Shown: positions 30,654 through 40,239, numbered from the stretch's first letter. The stretch: DNA of 64,000 bases from Nocardia spumae (GCF_020733635.1 NZ_JAJFZL010000001.1:124001-188000); one strand, 5' to 3'. Made by a program: numbers and translations. Notes: a model not told the origin generated them from the letters alone.

Positions 30654-32480
30654 TTGACCGCTCCCCATGTCCCCGGACCGCCCACCGCCCCGTCCTCCGG
30701 CACGGTGGTGACGCCGAAATCCGCCACCGCCCTACTGACCTGGCTGGGTGGCGCCGAAGCCGGAGACGGTGACCGGCACGAGCGATCGGCCTACGCCGTC
30801 ACCGGCGCGGTCGTCGTGCTGTTCGCGGTGGCCTCCGGAGTCGTGGTCGCACTGGCCGGGGCATCCGCCCACTGGCCGGCCGCGGTCGTCGCCGTCACCG
30901 CGATACTCGCGGCCCTGCTGGTCGGCGCGGTATCGCGAGCCCTGGCGATGGCGCCGCTGTCCGGACGGACGGATGGTCGCGGCCGGGTCGAACGCATGGG
31001 GCGGATCGCGGTCGCGGTACTCACCGGCGTGGTCGTCGCCGAGCTGGCGACCACCGTGATACTCGGCGGATCGGTCGACCGGACACTCGACGACCGGGCC
31101 CGCCGGGACGCCGACGCGGCGGCGACAGTGGTCACCGCCCGCAACGAACTCGACCGGGCCACCGCCGAACGCGGCGCCCTCGCGCAGACCATCACCCAGG
31201 CGCAGACCGATATGGACCAGGCACTGGTCATCGCCCGCTGCGAGTTCAACCCGACCCCGCAGTGCCCGCAGACCAAGATCACGGGTGTGCCGGGACGCGG
31301 GCCGGAATCGCAGACGGCCAACTCCATGCTCGAGGACGCCCGCGGCCGTCTCAACAACGCACAGGGCCGGGTCCAGCCGCTGGACGAACAGATCGCCGCC
31401 CGGCAGACCGCCCTGGATCAGACCCGGGCCGCCGCATTCCACACCGGTGATCGCGGACTGGGCGCGCGCTGGCTGGCGATGAACGACTACACCACCGGAC
31501 ACGCGGGCGCAATGCTGTTGCGCCTGCTGGTCATCGTCATCGCGGTGATGACGGCGCTGCTGCCGCTGCTGCTGCGCACCTGGCGCGGCGAATCCTCGTT
31601 CGATCGGGCCGTCGCCGCCCGCGCCGAAACCGATCGCGCGGCACGGGCCGCCGACACCGCCGTCGCGGTCAAGCGGGCACAGATCCACGCCGAAACCGAA
31701 AATCTGCGCGCCGAACAGGAATTGGCGTCCGCGCAGCTGGCCCGGCACGCCGATACGGTCATCGATCGCGAGCACCAGCGCACCCGGGTGATCGCGGCCA
31801 TCGGCAATCTGGAGATCGGCATCACCGAACCGCAGCGCCGGGCGGTGGCCGAATTCGAAGCGCTGGCCGCACTTCCCGCCGCACAGTCCGCCGACCGCAC
31901 CCATCCCACTCAGGAGGCGACCGTGACCGCACCGCGGAATCTGCCCGCACCTCTCCCGTCGACCGCGCTCGCCGCGAACGATCCGGCCGGACTTCCCGCC
32001 CCGGCGGACGGCCCGAAAAAGGGCGGTGGACTGGAACTTCCGGTGATCGGCACGGTGCCGTTCACCGATACCGCGGCGCGCTGGATCCGGCCGCTGGTCC
32101 CCGGCTTCGTCACCAGCGCCCTGGATCAGGCCATCGATACGGCCACCTCACCACTGCGCACGGTCCGTCAGGTGTTCGAAGAGGCCGAGGAGATCACCTT
32201 CACCCTCAAGCGCACCCGCAAGGTCACGGTGAACTCCGAGGATTCGCACGATCCGTCGGTATCGATGGTCCCGGGCCAGGCGCCGGCGCCCGCGGTGAGC
32301 CAGTACTCCCAGCTCGCCCATCCGCAGGATCCGCGATACGCGGCGCTGCCCCAGCATCCCGGCGCGGGTCACCCCGGACTCGCCGCCGCCGATCGGTACG
32401 GCGCACTGCCCGCGCACGAGGCGACCGAGCTCGGCTACCGCGCCCCGCGCGAACTCCCACCCGGTTCCGGCCGCCGATAG
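30654..32480 (+). CDS. DUF4407 domain membrane protein
   Basis: A 608-residue protein with paired membrane helices near residues 45-95, one near 120-140 and one near 290-310 (LLRLLVIVIAVMTALLPLLL). Between and after them are long charged helices (ARRDADAAATVVTARNELDR; RAETDRAARAADTAVAVKRA) likely to be coiled coils, and a Pro/Ala-rich tail of about 150 residues. This is the layout of DUF4407 proteins, function unknown. TTG 30654 follows AGAGGA. It heads a run of same-strand genes leading to the MoxR ATPase. Confidence 0.78.
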   Translation: MTAPHVPGPPTAPSSGTVVTPKSATALLTWLGGAEAGDGDRHERSAYAVTGAVVVLFAVASGVVVALAGASAHWPAAVVAVTAILAALLVGAVSRALAMAPLSGRTDGRGRVERMGRIAVAVLTGVVVAELATTVILGGSVDRTLDDRARRDADAAATVVTARNELDRATAERGALAQTITQAQTDMDQALVIARCEFNPTPQCPQTKITGVPGRGPESQTANSMLEDARGRLNNAQGRVQPLDEQIAARQTALDQTRAAAFHTGDRGLGARWLAMNDYTTGHAGAMLLRLLVIVIAVMTALLPLLLRTWRGESSFDRAVAARAETDRAARAADTAVAVKRAQIHAETENLRAEQELASAQLARHADTVIDREHQRTRVIAAIGNLEIGITEPQRRAVAEFEALAALPAAQSADRTHPTQEATVTAPRNLPAPLPSTALAANDPAGLPAPADGPKKGGGLELPVIGTVPFTDTAARWIRPLVPGFVTSALDQAIDTATSPLRTVRQVFEEAEEITFTLKRTRKVTVNSEDSHDPSVSMVPGQAPAPAVSQYSQLAHPQDPRYAALPQHPGAGHPGLAAADRYGALPAHEATELGYRAPRELPPGSGRR

Positions 32481-32542
32481 CGGCGGTGACGGTGGCCGTT
32501 CGATACCCGTCGTGCGGCCGCCTCGCTGGATAGACTCGGCCC

Positions 32543-33451
32543 GTGTTTCCAGCCGTAGCCGATCGGACGAGGCGGGCGTCCGCCGCCGAGGTGCTTCCCG
32601 CACCCGGTCCGGTCGCGCTGCCCACAGCCGGCAGCGGCGAGGGTGAACGGATTCCGATCCGGCCGCTGGCCTGGCGGGAACTGGCCGATCTGCCCTTCGC
32701 GGTGCTCCAACACCGGATTCGTACGGTGGCTGGGCCGGCGGGCGGCGGGTTCGTCGTCGCGCTCGGCATCGTCCTCGGCGTCACGGCGCTGGTCACCGCC
32801 CTGACCGACGGATCGAGCACCGGAAATGCCTGGGCGGCAGTTCTTTCCACAGCCTGCTGTGCATGGGCGCTGCGATTGTGGATAGTCGCGGTCACGGTCC
32901 CGATCGGCCTGGCGGTGGTGTACCGGCAGCCGATCACCGCGCGTACCGCCGTCGCCCGGCTGCCCGCGGTCGCGGCACCGCTGCTGGCTGATCGGCTGAT
33001 CTCCACCCTCATCGGTTTCGGCATCCTGGCACTGGGCGCACCGCTGGTGGTCACCCTCATCCCGGCGACGATCTGGCTGGGCCGGGTCCGTGGCCGGCGC
33101 TGGTCGGTGGCGCCGATCCTGTTCGCCGAATCCGTGCCGTACTCCACCGCCGTGGCACGGTCGAAGCTGCTCGCCGCGGGGCGGGTCATGCCGCTGGCCG
33201 GACTGTGGATCTATCTGCGCGCGGTACTGCTGGTACTGGCCGTTCCGGTCGGCGGGCTGCTGGGGTACCTCTCCGATATCTCCGGCACCCATCGCTGGGC
33301 GGTGGTCACACTGCTGTCCGGTGCGGCACTGCTCATCTCGGCCTTCGCCGCGGCCGTGGACGCCGCCACCGGGGTCGTGGTCCATCTCGACCGGCGCTGC
33401 GGGCGTGAGGGCGCGGATATCCGGATACCTGCCGGGCAGGCCGTGCGGTGA
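32543..33451 (+). CDS. Polytopic membrane protein of the moxR locus
   Basis: A 302-residue protein with a proline-rich start and about six hydrophobic segments (for example GGFVVALGIVLGVTALVTAL, LISTLIGFGILALGAPLVVT, AVLLVLAVPVGGLLGYL). I recognise no catalytic motif. Its stop overlaps the GTG of the DUF4129 gene (GTGA), so it is translationally coupled to it. Its place in the MoxR/DUF58/DUF4129 block suggests a role with these proteins at the membrane. Confidence 0.65.
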   Translation: MFPAVADRTRRASAAEVLPAPGPVALPTAGSGEGERIPIRPLAWRELADLPFAVLQHRIRTVAGPAGGGFVVALGIVLGVTALVTALTDGSSTGNAWAAVLSTACCAWALRLWIVAVTVPIGLAVVYRQPITARTAVARLPAVAAPLLADRLISTLIGFGILALGAPLVVTLIPATIWLGRVRGRRWSVAPILFAESVPYSTAVARSKLLAAGRVMPLAGLWIYLRAVLLVLAVPVGGLLGYLSDISGTHRWAVVTLLSGAALLISAFAAAVDAATGVVVHLDRRCGREGADIRIPAGQAVR

Positions 33452-34500
33452 CCGGCGAACAGCTCCCACCGCCACCCGACCCGGCGGCCGGCCGGCCCGC
33501 GGCTCCGCCGCCACCCGTGCTGGGCCCGGCCGCCCAGCACCGGGCCGCGGCCGAATCCGCCGCCGGGCACCACGATTTCGACACCGCGCTGCGGGAGCGT
33601 TTTCGCGCGGTGGTCCGAGGGCTGGAACAAGGAGGCGTACTCGAGGTCGAACGTTCCCGCACCGCACGCGAGACCGCCCGGGCCGCCTCGCGCGCACTGC
33701 CCGGCACCACCGACGAATTCGACGGCGCCACCCGTAGTTTCGAGGAGATCGTGTACGGCGGCCGGGCCGCGAGCCCGGACGAATACCAGCGGCTCAGCGC
33801 GGCCGACCGCTACTCCCTCGCACCGCCGCCACCACCGGATCCCGTCGATCAGGCGGACTCGCCGCCGCGTGCGCCCCGGCGACCGCGGCTGCCGCCGCTG
33901 CCACAGTTGCTGCGCGACAAGCGCTTCTGGGCAGTGGTCCTCGGCGTCGTGGTGATCGCGTTGATCGTCTACCTGCTGTTGCGGCTGTCCGCCGCACCGA
34001 CGGCGCCGCCCCAGCCGACGCATCAGCCGCCGCCCCCGCCCGACCGCGAGGACATCCCGCCGCCGGAACTCGGCGCGGGCGACGATTCGATCTTCGAGCG
34101 TTTACCGCCGTGGCTGGCCTTCGGTGGACTGCAAGCGCTGATCTTCGCGGCGATCGTGGTGTGGTGGCGCGGCCGCCGCCGCGGCACCGTGGTGGGCGAA
34201 CCACGCCCGGTCCAGGTGGCGGCCGGTGAACTGCTGGCCGGTCAGGCCGCCCTCTACCGCCGGTCGAAGGATCGCGAGCACGTCGCGGCGAAACTACGCG
34301 CGGCCACGCTGCGGCGGATCCGCGGTCGGCTGGAGCTGCGCACCGATGCCGCCCCCGAGCAGGTGAGCGCGGTGATCGGAGCCCGGATCGGCATCGACCC
34401 CCACCGGATCGCCACCGCGTTCCACGGCCCGGTTCCCGATGACATGACACTGGAATACGTTGCCGCACAACTGGACTGGATCGAATCGGAAATCGGATGA
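33448..34500 (+). CDS. DUF4129 domain membrane protein
   Basis: A 350-residue protein with a proline-rich start, a soluble DUF4129-like helical region (DFDTALRERFRAVVRGLEQG, then EFDGATRSFEEIVYGGRAAS at about 90-110), a transmembrane helix (FWAVVLGVVVIALIVYLLL), a proline-rich periplasmic loop, a second helix (LAFGGLQALIFAAIVVWW) and a cytoplasmic C-terminal domain. DUF4129 proteins occur next to MoxR ATPases and DUF58 proteins. It overlaps the previous gene by four bases and precedes moxR by 10 bp. Confidence 0.82.
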   Translation: MTGEQLPPPPDPAAGRPAAPPPPVLGPAAQHRAAAESAAGHHDFDTALRERFRAVVRGLEQGGVLEVERSRTARETARAASRALPGTTDEFDGATRSFEEIVYGGRAASPDEYQRLSAADRYSLAPPPPPDPVDQADSPPRAPRRPRLPPLPQLLRDKRFWAVVLGVVVIALIVYLLLRLSAAPTAPPQPTHQPPPPPDREDIPPPELGAGDDSIFERLPPWLAFGGLQALIFAAIVVWWRGRRRGTVVGEPRPVQVAAGELLAGQAALYRRSKDREHVAAKLRAATLRRIRGRLELRTDAAPEQVSAVIGARIGIDPHRIATAFHGPVPDDMTLEYVAAQLDWIESEIG

Positions 34501-34510
34501 CGGAGAGCGG

Positions 34511-35494
34511 ATGACAACGGCGCAGACCAACCACACCCCCACCGCCGACACGGCGCTGCGGGCGCTCGGTGATGTGCGGGTCGAGATCGGCAAGGCGGTC
34601 GTCGGTAACGACCACGCGGTGATGTTCCTGGTGCTCGCCCTGCTCTGCCGTGGTCACGTGCTGTTGGAAGGCGTTCCGGGCGTGGCGAAAACGCTGCTGG
34701 TGCGGGCCCTCGCCGAAGCGCTGGACCTCGAGCACACCCGGGTGCAGTTCACCCCGGATCTGATGCCCGGCGATGTGACCGGTTCGCAGATCTACGATCC
34801 GCACACCACCGAATTCACCTTCCGCCGCGGACCGGTCTTCACCAATCTGCTGCTCGCCGACGAAATCAATCGCACCCCGCCCAAGACCCAGTCGGCACTG
34901 TTGGAATCCATGGAGGAGCGCCAGGTTTCGGTGGCCGGGGTGCCGCAGCCACTGCCCGACCCGTTCGTGGTGATCGCGACCCAGAATCCGATCGAACAGG
35001 AGGGCACCTATCCGCTGCCCGAGGCGCAGCTGGACCGGTTCCTGTTCAAGGTCGATATCCAGCTGCCCGGACGGGACGACGAATTCCGCATCCTGCAACG
35101 CCATGCCGCCGGATTCGATCCGCGCGATCTCGGCGCCGCGGGGGTGCGGGCGGTGGCCGGAGCAGCCCATATCGCCGCTGCCCGGGCCGCGATCGCGCAG
35201 GTGAACATCAATCCGGAGGTGCTGGCCTACATCGTGGATCTGTGCCGGGCGACCCGCACGTCACCCGCCGTACAGCACGGCGCCTCCCCGCGCGGCGCCA
35301 CCGCGGTACTGGCGGCGGCGCGGGCCCTGGCATGGCTCAACGGCCGGGCGTTCGTCACCCCCGACGATGTGAAAGCCGTGGCGGTGCCGGCGCTGCGGCA
35401 TCGGCTGCAATTGCGTCCGGAGGCCGAGCTGGACGGTGTGACAGGTGAAGCTGTGATGGCGTCGTTGCTGGCCTCGGTCCCGGTCCCGGTGTAG
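34511..35494 (+). CDS. moxR: MoxR family AAA+ ATPase
   Basis: The 327-residue protein has Walker A GVPGVAKTLL, Walker B LLLADEINR with ATQNPIEQEGTYPLPEAQLD as sensor 1 and arginine-finger region, and SPRGATAVLAAARALAWLNG as sensor 2, all typical of MoxR ATPases. These are chaperone-like machines that act with VWA or DUF58 partners in assembling or activating other proteins, often during envelope stress. ATG 34511 has GGAGAG upstream; a longer frame begins inside the previous gene. The DUF58 gene follows after four bases. The gene set resembles mycobacterial moxR2. Confidence 0.92.
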   Translation: MTTAQTNHTPTADTALRALGDVRVEIGKAVVGNDHAVMFLVLALLCRGHVLLEGVPGVAKTLLVRALAEALDLEHTRVQFTPDLMPGDVTGSQIYDPHTTEFTFRRGPVFTNLLLADEINRTPPKTQSALLESMEERQVSVAGVPQPLPDPFVVIATQNPIEQEGTYPLPEAQLDRFLFKVDIQLPGRDDEFRILQRHAAGFDPRDLGAAGVRAVAGAAHIAAARAAIAQVNINPEVLAYIVDLCRATRTSPAVQHGASPRGATAVLAAARALAWLNGRAFVTPDDVKAVAVPALRHRLQLRPEAELDGVTGEAVMASLLASVPVPV

Positions 35495-35498
35495 AGCG

Positions 35499-36791
35499 AT
35501 GATCGTCACCGGTCGGCTCGCCCTCGGCGCGGCCGTGGCCGCCGTATTGGTGGCCGTCGCACTGCCGTCGTGGATCGGCGTCGTGGTGTGCACGGGGGTG
35601 CTCGTCGTGCTCGTCGTCATCGATGTCCTCGCGTGCGGCACCGATGATCTCGAGTTGAGCCGGGTACCGCTTACCACCGTCCGGGTCGGGCGCACCGCGA
35701 CCGTCGAGCTGGTGGTGTTCAATCGCGGCGCCCGGCCGGTGCGCGCGCTGCTGTGGGACGACTGGCCGCCCAGTGCGCACGCCCCGGCGCTCACCCACCG
35801 GCTGCGACTGCCGGCCAACACCAGGACCACAGTGCGCACCACGGTCTGTCCCACTCGTCGCGGTGATCGGGTCGCCGGGCCGGTGACGGTCCGGCTGCTG
35901 GGTCCGCTCGGACTGGCCGGACGCCAGTTCCAGCGAGTGGTTCCGGCCGGAGTCCGTGCCCTGCCGCCGTTCCGTTCGGAGCGAATTCTGGCGGCGAAGG
36001 TCAAACGACTTCAGCACCTCGACGGCCGTTCGGTGGCGAATATCCGCGGCCCGGGTTCGGAATTCGATTCGTTCCGCGAATACGTGGCCGGTGACGACGT
36101 CCGCTCGATCGACTGGCGGGCTACCGCTCGGGCCACCGATGTGCTGGTGCGCACCTGGCGACCCGAACGCAATCGGCACGTGGTGATACTGATGGATACC
36201 GGACGCATCAGTGCCGCCCGGCTCGGTGCGCAGACCAGGCTGGATATCGGCATCGAGGCCGCGCTCCTGCTGGCCGGGCTCGCGGCCGCCGCCGGTGACA
36301 CCGTCGACCTGCTGGCATTCGATCGGGAGATTCGCGCCGAGGTGCGCGGGGTCCGCGGAAAAGCCTTGCAGCCCACTGTGATGCACGCCCTGTCCGGCAT
36401 CGTGCCCGCGCTGACGGATACCGATACCGCGGCGATGGTGCGGACGGCGCTGCGGCATACCCGGCGCCGCAGTCTGGTGGTGTGGTTCACCAGCCTGGAC
36501 GGTGCGATGGTCGAGGAGAATCTGCTGCCGGTGCTACCCGTGCTGAGTAAACGGCATCGGGTGCTGCTGGTGTCGGTCACCGATCCGGAGATCGCGGCGA
36601 CGGCGACGCGCCGCGACAGTTCCGCCGAGGTCTACGCCGCCGCGGCCGCTGAACATCTGCTCACCGAACGCGCGATCGTCCGGGAAACGTTGCAGCGCCT
36701 GGGGATCGATGTGGTGGCCGCTGCCCCCGACCGGCTGCCTGAGGCACTGGCCGACGAATATCTGGAACTCAAGCGATCGGGTGCGCTGTAG
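35499..36791 (+). CDS. DUF58 domain protein
   Basis: The 430-residue protein has two N-terminal membrane helices (residues about 5-43), a beta-rich region (VGRTATVELVVFNRG), and the DUF58 core GSEFDSFREYVAGDDVRSID, WRATARATDVLVRTW then RHVVILMDTGR, which is a VWA-like fold with a partly kept metal site. DUF58 proteins are the usual partners of MoxR ATPases. Its last 23 bp overlap the convergent RDD gene, and there is no room for a terminator. Confidence 0.9.
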   Translation: MIVTGRLALGAAVAAVLVAVALPSWIGVVVCTGVLVVLVVIDVLACGTDDLELSRVPLTTVRVGRTATVELVVFNRGARPVRALLWDDWPPSAHAPALTHRLRLPANTRTTVRTTVCPTRRGDRVAGPVTVRLLGPLGLAGRQFQRVVPAGVRALPPFRSERILAAKVKRLQHLDGRSVANIRGPGSEFDSFREYVAGDDVRSIDWRATARATDVLVRTWRPERNRHVVILMDTGRISAARLGAQTRLDIGIEAALLLAGLAAAAGDTVDLLAFDREIRAEVRGVRGKALQPTVMHALSGIVPALTDTDTAAMVRTALRHTRRRSLVVWFTSLDGAMVEENLLPVLPVLSKRHRVLLVSVTDPEIAATATRRDSSAEVYAAAAAEHLLTERAIVRETLQRLGIDVVAAAPDRLPEALADEYLELKRSGAL

Positions 36792-37575
36792 CCCGCACGG
36801 CGGGCATCGGCCAGAACGGCAGCCGCGGCGGCGGCAGCGTCCGGCGTTGCCGCTCCCCGATCACCGCGCCCAGAATCTGCAACGGTGGGTAACCGGCCGG
36901 CGGTGCGACCCGCAGCTGCTCACACACCGCGATCACCAGTGCCGCACCGAGATTCGCCTGCACCTCGGGGGTCAGTCCGGCGTAGCGGGTCAGGTACTGC
37001 CGCACCGGCAGTGCCAGCTCCTCGGTAAGGCCCGACAGATCGAGTCGCGCGACCCAGTCGACCAACCACGGCGGCGCGACGGCCAGAGCGGGCATCGGGA
37101 TCGGCGCGCGATCGGACACCACGACGGTGCCGGCGAGGATATCGCCGACCCGGCGGGCGCGTGGCGAGCACAGTGAGGTGACGACGGCGACCAGACCGAA
37201 CCCACCGAGATTCCAGAAGTCGACCAGGGCCGCGGCGAGGCCTCGGGTGAGCGCGTGCCGGAAGTCGACGGGACCGCCGTCGCTGCGCACCACCCGCAGA
37301 CCCAGCGCCATCTTCCCCACCGTCCGGCCCCGCAGCAGGGTTTCGCTGACGATCGGATAGCCGGCCAGCACGATCACCATGACGACCAGGGCGGAGGTTT
37401 GCAGCCATGCCTCGTCGGGGTCGAATTGGAAGAGCACCAGGAAGACCACCAGCAGCAGCATCAGGCCGAGCACGAGCTGCAGCAGCAGATCGATCGCGAA
37501 CGCGGCGGCCCGGGTCGGGATCCGCGCGATCGGCAATTGCAGGGAGACGGCCTCCCCGGTGGTGAACTCCGCCAT
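36769..37575 (-). CDS. RDD family membrane protein
   Basis: A 268-residue protein with the RDD domain at the N-terminus: RIPTRAAAFAIDLLLQLVLG with the Arg and Asp of the first helix, and TVGKMALGLRVVRSDGGPVD with the second conserved region. Three or four membrane helices are followed by a soluble C-terminal 100 residues. RDD proteins are of unknown or transport function. Start at ATG 37575. It is divergent from the SpoIIM gene (81 bp) and convergent with DUF58; the same gene set occurs with moxR2 in mycobacteria. Confidence 0.88.
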   Translation of the reverse strand: MAEFTTGEAVSLQLPIARIPTRAAAFAIDLLLQLVLGLMLLLVVFLVLFQFDPDEAWLQTSALVVMVIVLAGYPIVSETLLRGRTVGKMALGLRVVRSDGGPVDFRHALTRGLAAALVDFWNLGGFGLVAVVTSLCSPRARRVGDILAGTVVVSDRAPIPMPALAVAPPWLVDWVARLDLSGLTEELALPVRQYLTRYAGLTPEVQANLGAALVIAVCEQLRVAPPAGYPPLQILGAVIGERQRRTLPPPRLPFWPMPAVRATAHPIA

Positions 37576-37656
37576 GATCGTTCCAGTATCCCGAATCGGC
37601 CGCCCACGAACTAGCCTTCGGTGGCGGAGGTCCCGCGGCGGTAGGAGGAGGATCCG

Positions 37657-38649
37657 ATGGACGTCGACGCCTATTCGTTCGCGCAGCGGCGTCATTGGGA
37701 CCGGCTCGATTATCTGACCGCTCGGCGGCGCCTCACCGGCGCCGAGGTGGACGAGTTCGTGGCACTGTATCGCCGCAGCTCACAACAGCTGGCGCGGCTG
37801 CAGTCGCATTCGCCCGACCCGGAGCTGATCAACGGCTTGAGTGCGGTCCTGGCCCGAGCCCGCGGCCGTCTGCTGGGCGCCCGCAGCGATACCTGGTCCC
37901 AGATCGGCTACTTCTTCACCCATCGGTTCCCGGCCGCGGTCTATCGGGCCTGGCTCTGGTGGGCCGGTGTGGCGGGCGCGTTCCTGGTGGTGGCGACGAG
38001 TATCGGCATCTGGGTGTCCGGATCCGCCACGGCCCGAAAGACATTGGGAATACCGGCGAACGCGGAGTCGCTGACCGCCCCGGGTGGCCGCTTCGAGTCC
38101 TACTACTCCGAACATCCGCACGATGCCTTCGCCGCGCAGGTGTGGACCAACAACGCGTGGGTGTCGGCCATCGCGCTGTTCACCGGAATCCTGATTCTCC
38201 CGGCCGCCTACCTGCTGTTCATGAATGCCCTGAACGTCGGGGTCTCGGCCGGTCTGATGGCCGATGCCGGGCGGCTCGAGTCCTTCTTCGGATTCCTGCT
38301 GCCGCACGGCATGCTGGAGCTCACCGCGGTTTTCGTGGCCGGAGGCGCCGGGCTGAAACTCGGCTGGACACTGATCGATCCGGGTCGCGCGCCGCGAGCC
38401 GAGGCGCTCGCCCGGCAGGGCCGGGCGACGGCGGCGATCGCACTGGGACTCGTGGGGGTGCTGCTCGTTTCGGGCCTGATCGAGGGCTTCATCACCCCGA
38501 GCGGCTGGCCCGCACCGGTGCGGATCGGTATCGGGCTGGTTGCCGAACTCGGATTTCTGGCCTATGTCTTCGGCCCCGGACGGCGGGCCGCGCAGGAACA
38601 GGCGGCCTGGCGGTCGGCAGCGGCCGAGGGCGAGCGCATATTCGGCTAA
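37657..38649 (+). CDS. SpoIIM (stage II sporulation M) family membrane protein
   Basis: A 330-residue protein with an N-terminal soluble helical part (about 90 residues, VDEFVALYRRSSQQLARLQS) and five or six membrane helices, including NNAWVSAIALFTGILILPAAYL and LLPHGMLELTAVFVAGGAGLKLG, the latter being the strongest SpoIIM signature. Non-sporulating actinobacteria carry it with MoxR and RDD genes; role unknown. AGGAGGAGG precedes ATG 37657. A terminator hairpin follows. Confidence 0.9.
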   Translation: MDVDAYSFAQRRHWDRLDYLTARRRLTGAEVDEFVALYRRSSQQLARLQSHSPDPELINGLSAVLARARGRLLGARSDTWSQIGYFFTHRFPAAVYRAWLWWAGVAGAFLVVATSIGIWVSGSATARKTLGIPANAESLTAPGGRFESYYSEHPHDAFAAQVWTNNAWVSAIALFTGILILPAAYLLFMNALNVGVSAGLMADAGRLESFFGFLLPHGMLELTAVFVAGGAGLKLGWTLIDPGRAPRAEALARQGRATAAIALGLVGVLLVSGLIEGFITPSGWPAPVRIGIGLVAELGFLAYVFGPGRRAAQEQAAWRSAAAEGERIFG

Positions 38650-38735
38650 CTTCGCGCGGAATACGCTCGAGCCGAGAAAATCCCTTGAGAGGAACGGGGG
38701 ATGCGGACGATGATCGAGTCCTGATTTGAGATCCA

Positions 38736-38769
38736 CTGGCCGCAGCGAGTCCAGCTCAGCTGCGGCCAG
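38736..38769 (+). terminator. Terminator after the SpoIIM gene
   Basis: Perfect 11-bp stem CTGGCCGCAGC / GCTGCGGCCAG with a 12-base loop, 86 bp after the stop. Confidence 0.7.
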
Positions 38770-39358
38770 CGTTACCGTCGACTCTACACAATCGTTATCC
38801 CTACGCAACCTCCTGCACACTCCGTCTGCCTGGCCGTAACCGAGCCGAAACCCGCAGCCGGGTGACACTTCCGGAGACCACTCGCAAATACCTGGCGGCT
38901 GGTCGGAAATACCTGGCGGACTCGGACCGCAACACCCGGGTTGCTGGGATATTTCCTGCTAATTCGACCGTTACCGGCCCCCCGAGATCGCTGACCTCGG
39001 CCGTTTCCCGGCATGTCGCCCAATGCTCACCCGAATGTCATCACCGCAGGTAGAGAGCTCGAGTGACACTTCGGTATCGGTCGACGTCCACGGGTGGACC
39101 AGAAAAACAAACTCAAAGTCGGTTATAGCTGCGAAATTCGATCCAGAAGTTAGGGACTCACGGGAATATCACGTATCCACTTCTACTGAAAAGTCGGAAT
39201 ATTTCGGCAGCGAACCCGAATAACAATGTTTCGACCCCGGATATCCGAGTCGCATCGCACTCCGGCGCACTTCAGGAATGCGGCGAAGATCACACCGACC
39301 CGCGCGTCTCCCCCGCCACCTGCCCGATTACGCCCGTCGAGACCGCAATACTGTGACC
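38770..39358. other. Non-coding interval with short repeats and lower GC
   Basis: Nearly 600 bp without a convincing gene. AAATACCTGGCGG is repeated at 38886-38898 and 38907-38919 (21-bp period), and a TGACACTTC segment recurs near 38863 and 39063. From about 39095 to 39235 the sequence is clearly richer in A and T than its surroundings. A 66-codon frame (39023-39223) crosses it but has no ribosome site or recognisable content. Confidence 0.5.
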
Positions 39359-39694
39359 ATGACCGCCGAACAGCAAGCAGACCCGGTCGTCACGCAAACC
39401 GCGGAACGGTTCGAAATCAGCGTGGACGATCGGCTCGCCGGATTCACCGAATACCTCGACCGCGACCGGCAGCGGATCTTCTACCACACCGAAATCGACT
39501 CCGACTTCGCCGGACGCGGCCTCGCCGGAGCCCTGGTCTCGCAGGCGCTGGCGCGAACCCGGGAGGCCGGGCTGCACATCGTGCCGATCTGTCCCTTCGT
39601 CGCCGGATTCCTCCAGAAGCACGAGGAATTCGCCGACATCACCGATCCGGTGACCCAGGACGCGGTCGACTACGTGCGGACCCAGCGGGGCTGA
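39359..39694 (+). CDS. GNAT-like N-acetyltransferase (YidJ/Acetyltransf_CG type)
   Basis: A 111-residue protein with the short GNAT-like fold: FEISVDDRLAGFTEYLDRD, FYHTEIDSDFAGRGLAGALV containing the acetyl-CoA loop (residues about 45-62), VPICPFVAGFLQKH and DAVDYVRTQRG. These small proteins are seldom characterised; acetyl-CoA binding is expected, the acceptor is unknown. Start at ATG 39359; GTG 39353 is two codons earlier. Confidence 0.88.
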   Translation: MTAEQQADPVVTQTAERFEISVDDRLAGFTEYLDRDRQRIFYHTEIDSDFAGRGLAGALVSQALARTREAGLHIVPICPFVAGFLQKHEEFADITDPVTQDAVDYVRTQRG

Positions 39695-39819
39695 CGGCGT
39701 CGGCGACGACCATTCCGGTCATGACCTGGGTCACATCATCGGCGGTAGAGTTAGGGCATTTCCGTTCGGCACCAAGGAGTCCGACGGAACGGCTCCCGCC
39801 CACGGCGAAGGGAGACAGC

Positions 39820-40050
39820 ATGACCGCACCACAGAAGCGTTCCCTCCTCGCTCGCGTCTCGCCGACCCAGTGGGTGGCGCTGGTTCTGATCGTGCTGGCG
39901 ATCATCTTCGTCGCCGAGAACCGCGGCCGGGTGTCGATCGAATTCCTGCTGATCGACATCACCTCACCGATGTGGCTGGTATTGCTGGCGACCTTCGTCG
40001 TCGGCTGGATCGCCGGTGTACTGACGGTTCGCCGTCGCAATCGCCGCTGA
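39820..40050 (+). CDS. LapA domain (DUF1049) small membrane protein
   Basis: A 76-residue protein with two membrane helices (WVALVLIVLAIIFVAENRGR and WLVLLATFVVGWIAGVLTV) separated by the LapA motif VSIEFLLIDITSPMW. LapA proteins in enterobacteria help control lipopolysaccharide synthesis; in actinobacteria the function is unknown. AGGGAG precedes ATG 39820. A short hairpin follows the stop. Confidence 0.85.
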   Translation: MTAPQKRSLLARVSPTQWVALVLIVLAIIFVAENRGRVSIEFLLIDITSPMWLVLLATFVVGWIAGVLTVRRRNRR

Positions 40051-40065
40051 GCAGCCGCCGCCATA

Positions 40066-40084
40066 GGCCGACACCGCGTCGGCC
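40066..40084 (+). terminator. Short hairpin after the LapA gene
   Basis: GGCCGAC at 40066-40072 pairs with GTCGGCC at 40078-40084 around a five-base loop, 16 bp past the stop. Confidence 0.5.
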
Positions 40085-40199
40085 CGCGCCACGGGCGGGT
40101 CTCGCTCGACACGGGGCGATCGCCCGAATCGGCATCTCTCCCAGTGGATATCAGTACCGCTTCCGGTCCACCGCGTACGCACTGTTCCCCACCGACGAC

Positions 40200-40233
40200 A
40201 AGAGCCGCAGATCGGATTCGATCTGCGGCTCTT
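40200..40233 (-). terminator. Terminator of the tRNA-Leu gene
   Basis: A 15-bp perfect stem with a 4-base loop, lying 7 bp past the 3' end of the tRNA on the minus strand. Confidence 0.8.
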
Positions 40234-40239
40234 CATCTG

